From positions 1 through 49,349 of the forward strand of contig DASVAW010000050.1 in NCBI GenBank assembly GCA_036376135.1: a stretch of DNA of 49,349 nt, given 5' to 3'. The stretch is from Candidatus Polarisedimenticolaceae bacterium. GTDB lineage: Bacteria > Acidobacteriota > Polarisedimenticolia > Polarisedimenticolales > DASRJG01. Position 1 is the stretch's first letter; the number at the start of each line of letters is the position of its first letter. Made by a program: the position numbers and the translations under genes. Positions 9,721 to 17,306 of this stretch are shown one piece after another. Under the pieces are notes generated by a model. That model saw nothing but the letters and a program-made list of their open reading frames with translations. It was not told the DNA's origin and searched no databases.

Positions 9721-10356
9721 GTGCTCGTCGTCGCCGCGGTCCTGCTGGCCACCGTCACGGAGCCTGTCCTCCCGGACGTCCCCGTCTCCGAGGACGGGGA
9801 GCGCGAGGTCCGCGCGCGCCTCGAGCGGGCGGAGGATGCCGCTTCGCGGCTCGAGCTCGCGCGCCTGCTCGTCCTCGAGGGGATCGACGGCGACGAGGCC
9901 GCGCTACGGCGCGCGCTGCCGCTCCTCGAGGCGGCGGCCCCGGCCGGGGAACCGCGCGCGCTCGCCTACCTCGGCGTCGCCCGGCTGCTCGAGGCGAAGC
10001 GCTCGCGTTGGTTCTGGGAAAAGGGCTCGAAGGCGAGGGAGGGCGTGGGCCTTCTCGACAGGGCGGTCGGCCTCGCCCCGGAGGACGTCGAGATCCGTTT
10101 TCTGCGCGGCCGTTCGACGCTCCCGCTCCCGAGGGTCTTCGGCCGGCGCGACCTCGCCGCCGCGGACCTTGCCTGGGTCGCGCCGCGCGGGGAGGCGGCC
10201 CTTCCTCGCGACGTCGCCGCGGCCGCGTGGTTCTACGACGGAGTGTGCCGGGAGGAGGACGGCGAGCCCGAAGCCGCCCGGCGGTCCTTCGAGCAGGCGC
10301 TCCGCCTCGACCCCGGGGGCGCCCACGGCCGCGCCGCGGCGCGGCGCCTTCCGTGA
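9721..10356 (+). CDS. TPR-repeat secreted or periplasmic protein
   Basis: Hypothetical protein of about 211 residues. The N-terminus (VLVVAAVLLATVTEP) looks like a signal peptide or lipid-free anchor. The rest is helical with tetratricopeptide-like pairs; the clearest is the C-terminal AAWFYDGVCREEDGEPEAAR followed by RSFEQALRLDPGG, and another ends LLDRAVGLAPEDVEIRFL. TPRs scaffold protein contacts; no enzyme motif is seen. I chose GTG 9721 because it begins right at the hydrophobic segment; GTG 9685 in the same frame is the alternative. The stop shares its last base with the next gene's ATG (TGATG at 10354-10358), so the two are translationally coupled. It diverges from crtN. Confidence 0.72.
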   Translation: MLVVAAVLLATVTEPVLPDVPVSEDGEREVRARLERAEDAASRLELARLLVLEGIDGDEAALRRALPLLEAAAPAGEPRALAYLGVARLLEAKRSRWFWEKGSKAREGVGLLDRAVGLAPEDVEIRFLRGRSTLPLPRVFGRRDLAAADLAWVAPRGEAALPRDVAAAAWFYDGVCREEDGEPEAARRSFEQALRLDPGGAHGRAAARRLP

Positions 10357-11246
10357 TGAAGGCGTTCTACGCGGACACCTTCGTCCTCCCGCTCCCCCCG
10401 GGACACAAGTTCCCGATGGCGAAGTACACCCTCCTTCGCGAGCGCCTGATCCAGGAACGGGTCCTCGAGCCCAGCCAGCTGCACCTCCCTCGCGCCGCGA
10501 CCGACGAGGAGCTGGGGCGCGCCCACGACCCCGAGTACGTCCGTCGCGCGAGGGAGGGGCTGCTCACCGATTCCGAGATGCGCCGGATCGGCTTCCCGTG
10601 GTCGCCGGGAATGATCGAGCGATCGCGCCGTTCGGCGGGGGGGACGATCGAGGCCGCGCGCGCCGCGCTCGAGGACGGTGTCGGCGTCAACCTCGCGGGA
10701 GGCACGCACCACGCCTTCCGCGACCGCGGCGAGGGGTTCTGCGTCTTCAACGACGCGGCCGTCGCCGCCCGGGCGATGCAGGCGGAAGGACGCGCCCGTC
10801 GCGTCGTGGTGATCGACACCGACGTCCACCAGGGGAACGGCACGGCGGCGATCTTCCGCGGCGACCCGACGGTCTTCACCTTCTCGATCCACGGGGCGAA
10901 GAACTTCCCGTACCGGAAGGAGCAGAGCGACCTCGACGTCGCCCTTCCCGACGGCACTGGCGACGACGCCTACCTCGAGGCGCTCGACCGCGGGCTCGGC
11001 GAGGCGATCGGGCGGGCGAATGCGGACCTCGCCATCTTCCTGTCCGGGGCCGATCCCCACGAGGGGGACCGGTTCGGGCGCCTCAAGCTCACGAAGGCGG
11101 GACTGCGGGAACGCGACCGCCGCGTCTTCGCCGCCGTGCGCGCGGCGGGGCTGCCGGTCGCCGTCGCGATGGGGGGCGGGTACGGCCGCGACGTGCACGA
11201 CACGGTGGACGTGCACGTGGGGACGGTCAGGGAGGCGCGGGGTTAG
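10356..11246 (+). CDS. Histone deacetylase-like (AcuC/AphA family) amidohydrolase
   Basis: Zinc-dependent deacetylase-fold hydrolase of 296 residues. The family's paired active-site histidines appear in GGTHHAFRDRGEGFCVFND, the metal-binding Asp and His in VVVIDTDVHQGNGTA, and the third metal Asp in LSGADPHEGDRFG. A glycine-rich AMGGGYG near the end corresponds to the transition-state Tyr loop. Bacterial members remove acetyl groups from acetyl-CoA synthetase or acetylpolyamines, or act on other amides; the target cannot be read here. The length is slightly under the usual 310-370. Coupled to the TPR gene by TGATG; its stop overlaps the convergent brnA stop by four bases. Confidence 0.93.
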   Translation: MKAFYADTFVLPLPPGHKFPMAKYTLLRERLIQERVLEPSQLHLPRAATDEELGRAHDPEYVRRAREGLLTDSEMRRIGFPWSPGMIERSRRSAGGTIEAARAALEDGVGVNLAGGTHHAFRDRGEGFCVFNDAAVAARAMQAEGRARRVVVIDTDVHQGNGTAAIFRGDPTVFTFSIHGAKNFPYRKEQSDLDVALPDGTGDDAYLEALDRGLGEAIGRANADLAIFLSGADPHEGDRFGRLKLTKAGLRERDRRVFAAVRAAGLPVAVAMGGGYGRDVHDTVDVHVGTVREARG

Positions 11247-11518
11247 CTCCGCCTCCTCCGCTCCACCACGTACTTGGGGAGTTCCTCTCTCAGGACCCTC
11301 CGGACCGTGTCCTCGAGATCCCGTTCTTTCGTATCCATGTGAGCCCGAAGCGCTTCATTGATCGCGGTCTGGTAGCTCCCGCCCCCGGCCCGATGAACCT
11401 CTTCGCGGAACCAGTCGAGCACGTCGTCGTCGATCCGGATCGTGATCCGGGTCTTGCCCGTCGTCGCCGCGATCACCGGGCCGCGGCGGCCCTTGGAGAA
11501 GTCGTAGTGCTTCTTCAT
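11243..11518 (-). CDS. brnA: BrnA-like antitoxin
   Basis: Ribbon-helix-helix antitoxin of 91 residues. The DNA-binding core is TRITIRIDDDVLDWFREE, followed by the second helix SYQTAINEALRAHM. The C-terminal helix is highly charged and ends in KYVVERRRRS. BrnA neutralises BrnT and represses the operon; the perfect inverted repeat at 11793-11814 is the expected binding site. The ATG at 11518 overlaps the brnT stop as ATGA. The toxin-first gene order is typical of brnTA. The 3' end overlaps the convergent deacetylase-like gene by four bases. Confidence 0.9.
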   Translation of the reverse strand: MKKHYDFSKGRRGPVIAATTGKTRITIRIDDDVLDWFREEVHRAGGGSYQTAINEALRAHMDTKERDLEDTVRRVLREELPKYVVERRRRS

Positions 11519-11784
11519 CGCTTGGCCTCGTATTGGCGCCGTTCGCGCGCGTTCGCAGGTCGAGCCGAGATGATGCGGATGTGCTCCCCACGCCAGGTGT
11601 AGACGACCACGAGGACTCTTCCGAGTGCATCCGAACCGATCGTGACGGATCGTTGCTCATCGGAGAAGTCGTCGAGGATCGAGATCCCGAGCTCGTCGTG
11701 GAGTACCGTCGCGCCATCGGCAAAGTCGACGCCGTGCCGGCGAAGATTGGAAGCCGCCTTGGCGGGGTCCCACTCGATCTCCAC
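11515..11784 (-). CDS. brnT: BrnT-like ribonuclease toxin
   Basis: Toxin of 89 residues in the RelE-like BrnT family, which cleaves RNA and slows growth. The family signature is complete: EWDPAKAASNLRRHGVDF at the start, a central DDFSDEQRS, VVYTWRGEHIRIISARPA with the catalytic strand, and a final ERRQYE. The open frame runs further upstream to another ATG, but that lies inside the promoter. The GTG at 11784 begins six bases after the -10 box, giving the usual length of about 90 residues and implying a leaderless message. The stop overlaps the brnA start (ATGA). Confidence 0.9.
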   Translation of the reverse strand: MEIEWDPAKAASNLRRHGVDFADGATVLHDELGISILDDFSDEQRSVTIGSDALGRVLVVVYTWRGEHIRIISARPANARERRQYEAKR

Positions 11785-11790
11785 GACGCA

Positions 11791-11819
11791 AAGGTATGCA
11801 TAAGTGTGCATACCGTCAA
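11791..11819 (-). promoter_or_regulatory. brnTA promoter with embedded operator
   Basis: On the minus strand TTGACG (11819-11814) is followed by exactly 17 bases and TACCTT (11796-11791), one of the best sigma-70-type promoters in the window. A perfect inverted repeat, GGTATGCA and TGCATACC separated by TAAGTG (11793-11814), lies almost wholly in the spacer and touches both boxes. Autorepression by BrnA is known for the family; binding here is inferred from the repeat. Confidence 0.82.
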
Positions 11820-11825
11820 GCGCGC

Positions 11826-12029
11826 CTACCTTCGCCAGACCTTCCTCGCCACGACCACCGGCACCCCCAGCACCACTCCCCATCCGAGCGACACGACCGC
11901 GACTTCGAGCGGCTGCGGGAGCAGTCCCGCGTGCGGACCCGCGAGGATCAGCACGGCGAAGGCGGTGAGCGGGGCGACGACCAGGAGCGCGGCGAGCCCG
12001 GCGAGGATCGTGAGGGTCCAGCGCTTCAC
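11826..12029 (-). CDS. Small two-helix membrane protein
   Basis: Hypothetical protein of 67 residues with two predicted transmembrane helices, LTILAGLAALLVVAPLTAFA and VAVVSLGWGVVLGVPVVVA, and short basic ends (VKRW at the start, ARKVWRR at the end). The GTG at 12029 overlaps the stop of the upstream metal-hydrolase-like membrane protein as GTGA, which supports it being a real coupled gene. No family recognised. The longer open frame upstream is shadow sequence inside the neighbour. Confidence 0.65.
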   Translation of the reverse strand: MKRWTLTILAGLAALLVVAPLTAFAVLILAGPHAGLLPQPLEVAVVSLGWGVVLGVPVVVARKVWRR

Positions 12030-12682
12030 GCGGCGGTCGTCCGATGCCGATCGATCCAGTACCCCCACGCGACCAGAAGCCAGATCGCCTGGCCGGTCCA
12101 GGCGATCGCCGCGGCGCTGGGCGGCGGGGGACCGAAGAGGTTCCCGGCGTAGATCGCGAGCAGGAAGGCGATCAGCGCGACGAACGACCACCTCCCCACG
12201 CGGTCCTTCGGGGCCGTCGAACGCGCGTACAACCACACCCCTCCGCCGAAGATCGCGAGCTCGACGACGAGGGTCGCGGCGAGCGAGTTCCAGAGGCCAA
12301 GGCCCACGCGAGCCTCCCCGGTCAGCGTCAGCGGGAGGTCGGGGCGATGGGAGATCCAGTCGAGGATCCAATGGCTGAACACGAGGGCGCCGAGGATCCA
12401 GGCGTTCTTTCGTCGGTCCCGTCGGACGAGCGAGTAGAGGAGTGCAAAGCCCGACGACCACAGGACGGCGGCCACGAGGCTGTGGGTGTACGGATAACGC
12501 TCGAAGTCGAGCGGGGTGACCGCCGTGATCCCCGGAGCGATCTTCACGGTCTCGACGCCGAGGAGCACGAGCGTCGGCCAGGCGAGGTCGGCGAGCTGCG
12601 CGGCGAGGAACGTCGTGCCGAGGGAGGTCTCCGGGGCGATGCGTTTGGCGGCGAGCGCGGCGCCGAGGTGTCCGAGGAACAT
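12026..12682 (-). CDS. YdjM/DUF457-type membrane-bound putative metal-dependent hydrolase
   Basis: Integral membrane protein of 218 residues with four or five hydrophobic helices. The features of the YdjM-like family are visible: LGAALAAKR near the start, a His in YPYTHSLVAAVLW, and FSHWILDWISHRPDLPL, where His and Asp residues are spaced as in a metal site at the membrane surface. The biochemical role of the family is not established. The ATG at 12682 lies 8 bases after a TAGCCT box and 27 bases from the divergent helicase start. The gene below overlaps it by GTGA. Confidence 0.8.
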   Translation of the reverse strand: MFLGHLGAALAAKRIAPETSLGTTFLAAQLADLAWPTLVLLGVETVKIAPGITAVTPLDFERYPYTHSLVAAVLWSSGFALLYSLVRRDRRKNAWILGALVFSHWILDWISHRPDLPLTLTGEARVGLGLWNSLAATLVVELAIFGGGVWLYARSTAPKDRVGRWSFVALIAFLLAIYAGNLFGPPPPSAAAIAWTGQAIWLLVAWGYWIDRHRTTAA

Positions 12683-12690
12683 CACCCGAC

Positions 12691-12700
12691 AGGCTACACT
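12691..12700. promoter_or_regulatory. Overlapping divergent -10 boxes, helicase and YdjM-like genes
   Basis: Only 27 bases separate the two divergent start codons. Plus-strand TACACT (12695-12700) ends nine bases before the helicase ATG; minus-strand TAGCCT (12696-12691) ends eight bases before the membrane-protein ATG. The boxes share two bases and neither start has a Shine-Dalgarno sequence, so both messages may be leaderless. Clear -35 boxes are not seen. Confidence 0.5.
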
Positions 12701-12709
12701 CGCCGTCCG

Positions 12710-15154
12710 ATGCGCGCCGTCGAGGTCTGGTTCCGCGCCCGTGGCTGGAAGCCGTTCCGCTTCCAGAAGGAGGCGTGGTCCGCCTACCTCGAGGGGAAGA
12801 GCGGGCTCGTCCACGCGGCGACGGGGACGGGAAAGACGCAGGCCGCGTGGATGGGGCCGCTGATCGAGTCGTTGCGTGAGGGGAAGGTCGGAGAGCCTCC
12901 TCCTCTGCGGGTGTTGTGGATCACCCCGCTGCGCGCACTGGCCAACGACACCCTGCAGGCGCTGCGCGATCCCGCGGAGGTCCTCGGAACCGGGTGGACC
13001 GTCGGCCTGCGGACCGGCGACACGTCGCAGGTGGAGCGGCGCCGGCAACGCGAGCGCCTGCCGACCGCGCTCGTCACGACCCCCGAGAGCCTTTGTCTGT
13101 TCCTCGCGACCCCCGGGCAGCAGGCGACCTTCTCCGGGCTGCGGTGCGTCGTCGTCGACGAGTGGCACGAGCTGTTCGGGACCAAGCGCGGCGTGTTGCT
13201 CGAGCTCGCGCTCGCGCGGTTGCGGGCGATCGCTCCGGGCCTTCGGATCTGGGGGCTCTCGGCGACCCTCGGGAACACCGACGAGGCGGCGCGGGCGTTG
13301 GCCGGGGAGCGGGCCGTCCTCGTGAAGGCGGATCTCCCGAAGAAGATCGTCGTCGACGCCGCGATCCCGCGCGAGATGGAGCGGTTCCCGTGGGCGGGGC
13401 ACATCGGCACGCGCCTGCTCGGGGACGTGATCGAGGCGATCGAGGGGTCGCGCTCGGCGCTGATCTTCACCAACGTGCGCTCGCAGACGGAGATCTGGCA
13501 CCGGGCGATCCTCGAGGCGCGTCCCGATTGGGAGGACGTCGTCGCGATCCACCACGGATCGCTCGATCGCGAGCGCCGCGACGAGGTGGAGCAGGGGCTG
13601 CGCGAGGGGCGGCTGCGTGCGGTGGTCTGCACCTCGTCGCTCGACCTCGGCGTCGATTTCTCCCCGGTCGATCGCGTGGTGCAGGTCGGCTCCCCGAAGG
13701 GTGTGGCCCGCATCCTCCAGCGCGCGGGGCGAAGCGGCCACCGCCCCGGGGAAACGAGCCGGATCACCTGCGTCCCGACGCACGCCCTCGAGCTCGTCGA
13801 GATCGCGGCGGTGCGCGATGCGGTGGAGCGGCGCGAGATCGAGGGGCGCGAGGTCGTCTGGCGCCCGCTCGACGTGCTCGTCCAGCACCTGATCACGGCC
13901 GCGGCAGGAGGGGGATTCGAGGAGCGCGCGATGCTCGCGGAGGTGCGCTCGACGCTCTCGTACCGCGACCTCGGCGACGACGAGTGGCGCTTTACCCTCG
14001 ACTTCGTGGAGCGGGGGGGCGAGACGCTGCGGGCGTACCCCGAATACCGGCGGGTCGTGCAACGGGACGGGCGATGGGTCGTGGGGGACGCGCAGGTCGC
14101 CGCGCGGCACCGCATGGCGATCGGCACCATCGTCAGCGATCCGGCGATCGAAGTGCGCTACCTGTCGGGGGGGCGGCTCGGAACCGTCGAGGAGAGCTTC
14201 GTCGCGAAGATGCAGCCGGGAGACCGGTTCGTCTTCGCCGGGAAGCCGGTCGCCTTCGTCCGGCTCCAGGAGACCACATGCTACGTGCGCCGTGCGTCTG
14301 CCGGCGGAGGGGCGGTGCCGCAGTGGGCCGGGGGGCGGATGCCTCTTTCCACGCAGCTCGCCCATGCCGTGCGCCGCCGGCTCGATTCCGCGGAGGCGGG
14401 ACGTTTCGAGGGAGCGGAGATGCGCGCGGTCCGCCCGGTGCTCGACACGCAGGCGGCCTGGTCGCGGATTCCCCGCGCCGACGAGCTGCTGGTCGAGCGG
14501 CTCCTCAGCCCCGACGGATGGCACCTGTTCTTCTATCCGTTCGAAGGGCGGCTCGTGCACGAGGGGCTCGCGGCGCTGTGCGCGTGGCGGATCGCGAAAC
14601 GGGCGCGGGCGACCTTCTCGCTCGCCTGCAACGATCACGGTTTCGAGCTGCTCTCCGCGGCGCGCGTGGAGGTGGAGCGGGCCCTCGACGAAGGACTTCT
14701 CGCGTCGGAAGGGCTCGCGGAGGACATCGCGGAGAGCCTGAACGCGGGGGCGCTCGCCAGGCGCCACTTCCGCGAAGTGGCGCGCATCGCGGGGCTCGTG
14801 GTGACCGGCTTCCCCGGCCGGGGGGCGCCGGCGCGCCGCGTCCAGGCGTCGGCGGAGCTCTTCTACGACGTCTTCTCGCGATACGACCCCGGGAACCTGC
14901 TGCTGCGGCAGGCCGGACGCGAGGTCCTCGAGCGGCAGCTCGAGGCGAGCCGGCTGCGCCGCACGCTCGAACGGCTTCGCAGCTCCCGGGTCGTCGTCGT
15001 CGACATCGAGAAGCCGACGCCGTTCGCCTTCCCGCTGATGGTCGACCGGCTGCGGGAGACGTTGACGAACGAGCGGCTGGAGGATCGCGTGAAGCGGATG
15101 CGGCTGGAGCTCGAGGCCGAGGTCCCGGCCCCGGTCAGCGCGCGCCGGCGGTGA
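12710..15154 (+). CDS. Lhr-type DEXH helicase, DNA ligase-associated DNA damage response family
   Basis: Superfamily 2 helicase of 814 residues, the standard length of the ligase-associated Lhr-like class. Motifs in order: Q-motif region RFQKEAWSAYLEGK, Walker A HAATGTGKTQAAW, motif Ia TPLRALAN, motif Ib TTPESL, the DEAH-variant VVVDEWHELF, motif III WGLSATLG, motif IV LIFTNVRSQTEIW, motif V STSLDLGVDFS-like (seen as TSSLDLGVDF), and motif VI ILQRAGRSGHRPG. A winged-helix and Lhr core region follows to the end. In other bacteria it is encoded with an ATP-dependent DNA ligase, an exonuclease and PdeM; a PdeM-like gene lies at 15664, but ligase and exonuclease are not in this window. ATG at 12710 has no ribosome site. 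Confidence 0.93.
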   Translation: MRAVEVWFRARGWKPFRFQKEAWSAYLEGKSGLVHAATGTGKTQAAWMGPLIESLREGKVGEPPPLRVLWITPLRALANDTLQALRDPAEVLGTGWTVGLRTGDTSQVERRRQRERLPTALVTTPESLCLFLATPGQQATFSGLRCVVVDEWHELFGTKRGVLLELALARLRAIAPGLRIWGLSATLGNTDEAARALAGERAVLVKADLPKKIVVDAAIPREMERFPWAGHIGTRLLGDVIEAIEGSRSALIFTNVRSQTEIWHRAILEARPDWEDVVAIHHGSLDRERRDEVEQGLREGRLRAVVCTSSLDLGVDFSPVDRVVQVGSPKGVARILQRAGRSGHRPGETSRITCVPTHALELVEIAAVRDAVERREIEGREVVWRPLDVLVQHLITAAAGGGFEERAMLAEVRSTLSYRDLGDDEWRFTLDFVERGGETLRAYPEYRRVVQRDGRWVVGDAQVAARHRMAIGTIVSDPAIEVRYLSGGRLGTVEESFVAKMQPGDRFVFAGKPVAFVRLQETTCYVRRASAGGGAVPQWAGGRMPLSTQLAHAVRRRLDSAEAGRFEGAEMRAVRPVLDTQAAWSRIPRADELLVERLLSPDGWHLFFYPFEGRLVHEGLAALCAWRIAKRARATFSLACNDHGFELLSAARVEVERALDEGLLASEGLAEDIAESLNAGALARRHFREVARIAGLVVTGFPGRGAPARRVQASAELFYDVFSRYDPGNLLLRQAGREVLERQLEASRLRRTLERLRSSRVVVVDIEKPTPFAFPLMVDRLRETLTNERLEDRVKRMRLELEAEVPAPVSARRR

Positions 15155-15605
15155 ACGGCGCCTCGCGGCGGAGGTCCCAGCGGATGTCGCGTTTCTTGCC
15201 GTCGTCGAGACGGCGCCGCCACTGGTAGAGCGCGAACGACGCGACGACCTTCCCAGGGCCTTCCCCGATCGTCGCCCCCGCCGGGAGCGTCTCCTTCCAG
15301 CGGAAGGTCCTCCCCGGCTCGAGGGAGAATCCTCCGCGCGGCCGGCAGCGTCCGACGTCGGGATCGGCAAGCGTGACCTGCTCGGACTCCGCGGACCCTT
15401 CGACCCGGAAGATCCGGGTCGAGCTGATGCATCCGGCGACCGGAGTGTCAGTGGGGTTCGTGACGGTCCCCTCCACCTCGAAGTCGCGCCCCGGGACGAC
15501 CGGTTGTGCGACCACGCGCAGCTCCACCGTGACGGTCATCGGGAGCTCCGCCGGGTTGAGGAGCAGTTCGGCGGCGAGCAGCGCGGCGGTCGAGGCGAGG
15601 AGCAT
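15135..15605 (-). CDS. Secreted hypothetical protein with Ig/CARDB-like fold
   Basis: Hypothetical protein of 156 residues. The first residues (MLLASTAALLAAELLL) resemble a signal peptide. The body is beta-rich and reads like a conjugative 'protein-protein contact' domain: PMTVTVELRVVAQPVVPGR, then EVEGTVTNPTDTPV, typical of secreted beta-sandwich modules. Two cysteines (GCISS, GRCRP) could form a disulfide. It lies on the opposite strand between the helicase and PdeM-like genes and overlaps the helicase 3' end by 20 bases. No link to repair is visible. Start chosen at ATG 15605; the frame is open further upstream. Confidence 0.62.
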   Translation of the reverse strand: MLLASTAALLAAELLLNPAELPMTVTVELRVVAQPVVPGRDFEVEGTVTNPTDTPVAGCISSTRIFRVEGSAESEQVTLADPDVGRCRPRGGFSLEPGRTFRWKETLPAGATIGEGPGKVVASFALYQWRRRLDDGKKRDIRWDLRREAPFTAGAR

Positions 15606-15646
15606 CGAGGACCCCCCCGGAGCGAGGTCGAAGTGTACTCCCCCGC

Positions 15647-15652
15647 TATCAT
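15647..15652 (+). promoter_or_regulatory. -10-like box before the PdeM-like gene
   Basis: TATCAT ends eleven bases before the ATG at 15664, with no ribosome-binding sequence between them. This fits a nearly leaderless start, as seen for other first genes here. On the other strand TACACT (15637-15632) could serve the divergent gene starting at 15605. Confidence 0.42.
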
Positions 15653-15663
15653 CCTGCGCTCGA

Positions 15664-16323
15664 ATGCCCATCGAGCCGCGGATCACGATCGCCGGGCGTC
15701 GCGCGAGGCTGCTCCCCGAGCGCGCCCTCTTCCTCGAGCGAGGGGCGACCCTTGTCGTGGCGGACGTGCACCTGGGGAAGGCGGCGGCGCTCCGCGCGGA
15801 GGCGACGGCGGTCCCCTCGGGCTCCACGACCGCCGACCTCGATCGGCTCGCGGCGTCGATCCGGCGGACCGGCGCGCGGCGCCTGGTCATCCTCGGGGAC
15901 TTCCTCCACGCCAGGCAGGGGAGGCAACCCCGGACCCTCGCCGCCGCGCGCGCGTGGCGCGCCCGGCATGCGGGCCTCGAGATCGTGCTCGTGCGCGGGA
16001 ACCACGACCGGAGCGCCGGGGACCCCCCCGCCGAACTGGGATTCGCCTGCGTCGACGGGCCGTTCGTCGAGGAGGGGCTCGCCTTCGTCCACGAGCCGGA
16101 GACGGTGCGCGGGGCGTACGCCCTCGGCGGACACCTGCACCCGGCGGTTCGGTTGAGAGGGCCCGCGCGGGAGCGGGCGCGGCTCGCGGCGTTCGTGTTC
16201 GGACGGCGGGTCGGCGTCCTTCCCGCCTTCGGCTCGCTCACGGGAACGGCCGTCGTCGCCCCATGCTCCGGGGACCGCGTGTACGTCGTGGCGGGGGAGT
16301 CGGTCGTGAAGGTGGGGGCGTGA
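15664..16323 (+). CDS. PdeM-like ligase-associated metallophosphoesterase
   Basis: Calcineurin-like phosphoesterase of 219 residues. Metal-binding blocks are complete: VVADVHLGKA (D-x-H), VILGDFLHAR (GD), VRGNHDRSAG (GNHD), and the final histidines in VHEPE and GGHLHPAV. The N-terminal GRRARLLPERALFLER and the length match the DNA ligase-associated PdeM family, an endonuclease-like partner of the Lhr-type helicase at 12710. The pair flanks a small opposite-strand gene. The ATG at 15664 follows the TATCAT box by eleven bases. Confidence 0.9.
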   Translation: MPIEPRITIAGRRARLLPERALFLERGATLVVADVHLGKAAALRAEATAVPSGSTTADLDRLAASIRRTGARRLVILGDFLHARQGRQPRTLAAARAWRARHAGLEIVLVRGNHDRSAGDPPAELGFACVDGPFVEEGLAFVHEPETVRGAYALGGHLHPAVRLRGPARERARLAAFVFGRRVGVLPAFGSLTGTAVVAPCSGDRVYVVAGESVVKVGA

Positions 16324-16352
16324 TACAACGCCCCGCTTCACAGGAGCCCGTC

Positions 16353-17306
16353 GTGATCCGATCCGCGAGCCATTCGTTCTACCCGCGCGCCGGCGCGAAC
16401 CCCTGGGAGCGGCAGATCGCCGAAGCGGCCGCGCGCCTGGCGTCGGGGGAGGGGAGCGAGGCCGAGCTTCGCGCCGCGGAGGACGAGGTCGCGACCCTCG
16501 TCGTCGCCGACCAGAGCCGGGCGTTCGTGGACGTCGTCACCGACGGGCTCGTGCGCTGGGCCGACCTCGTGTCGCACCCGGTTCGCGCCCTCGACGGCGT
16601 CGCCTTCGAGCCGCGGCTCGTGGTGACGGGGACGGTGCGGCGCGGGCGCCCGATCCTCGTCCGCGAGTTCCAGGTCGCCCGAGAGGTGGGGGCGGGCCAA
16701 CTGAAGATGGTGCTCCCGGGGCCCGTCACCGTCGCCCTCGCCGCGGAGGACCGCGACGACGCGGAGATCGCGGCGCTCGCGCGCGACGTGGCGGCCGCCT
16801 GGACCGCCGAGGCGCGCGAGCTCGCGGCGGCGGGGTGCCGTTTCCTCCAGCTCGACGAGCCGGTGCTCGCGGCGCGGCCGGAGCTCGCGGACCTCGTCGA
16901 GGCGACGGCCGCGCCGGTGTTCGAGGCGATGGGGGAGGGGGCGACGACGATCCTCTCGACCTACTTCGGCGATCTCGGCTCGATCGTCGAGCGCGCGGCG
17001 GGGTTGCCGGGGACGCACCTCGGCCTCGATCTCGTGATCTCCGACGCGAATTGGGAGGTCGTGGCGAAGCTCCCGAAGTCGAAGGGGGTCGTCCTCGGTT
17101 TGTTCGACGCGTCGAACCCGGAGGTCGAGGACGCGGGGGACGTGGCCGACCGGATGGCGCCGCACCGCGCGGCGCTCGACGGGCGCGACCTGATGGTGGG
17201 GCCGCAGGCGGGGCTCGAGGGACTCCCGCGCGACGTCGCGTTCGACAAGCTCCTCCACGCGCGTTACCTGGCCGAATCGCTGCGACGGGACTGGAAGGTG
17301 CGTTGA
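16353..17306 (+). CDS. MetE-like TIM-barrel protein lacking the zinc ligands
   Basis: Protein of 317 residues in the cobalamin-independent methionine synthase (COG0620) superfamily, about the size of a single MetE barrel. Recognisable blocks are LPGPVTVAL, the QLDEPVLA substrate strand, STYFGDLGSIVERAAGLPG and GLDLVIS, which align best with the N-terminal MetE barrel. Catalytic MetE needs His and Cys in an HxC block, a Glu, and Cys in PDCGL. Here the equivalent positions read STYFG and PQAGLEGLP, so zinc cannot bind in the usual way. It has a good AGGAG site six bases before GTG 16353 and is coupled to the radical SAM gene by TTGA. A carrier, binding or altered methyltransferase role is possible. 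Confidence 0.8.
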   Translation: MIRSASHSFYPRAGANPWERQIAEAAARLASGEGSEAELRAAEDEVATLVVADQSRAFVDVVTDGLVRWADLVSHPVRALDGVAFEPRLVVTGTVRRGRPILVREFQVAREVGAGQLKMVLPGPVTVALAAEDRDDAEIAALARDVAAAWTAEARELAAAGCRFLQLDEPVLAARPELADLVEATAAPVFEAMGEGATTILSTYFGDLGSIVERAAGLPGTHLGLDLVISDANWEVVAKLPKSKGVVLGLFDASNPEVEDAGDVADRMAPHRAALDGRDLMVGPQAGLEGLPRDVAFDKLLHARYLAESLRRDWKVR

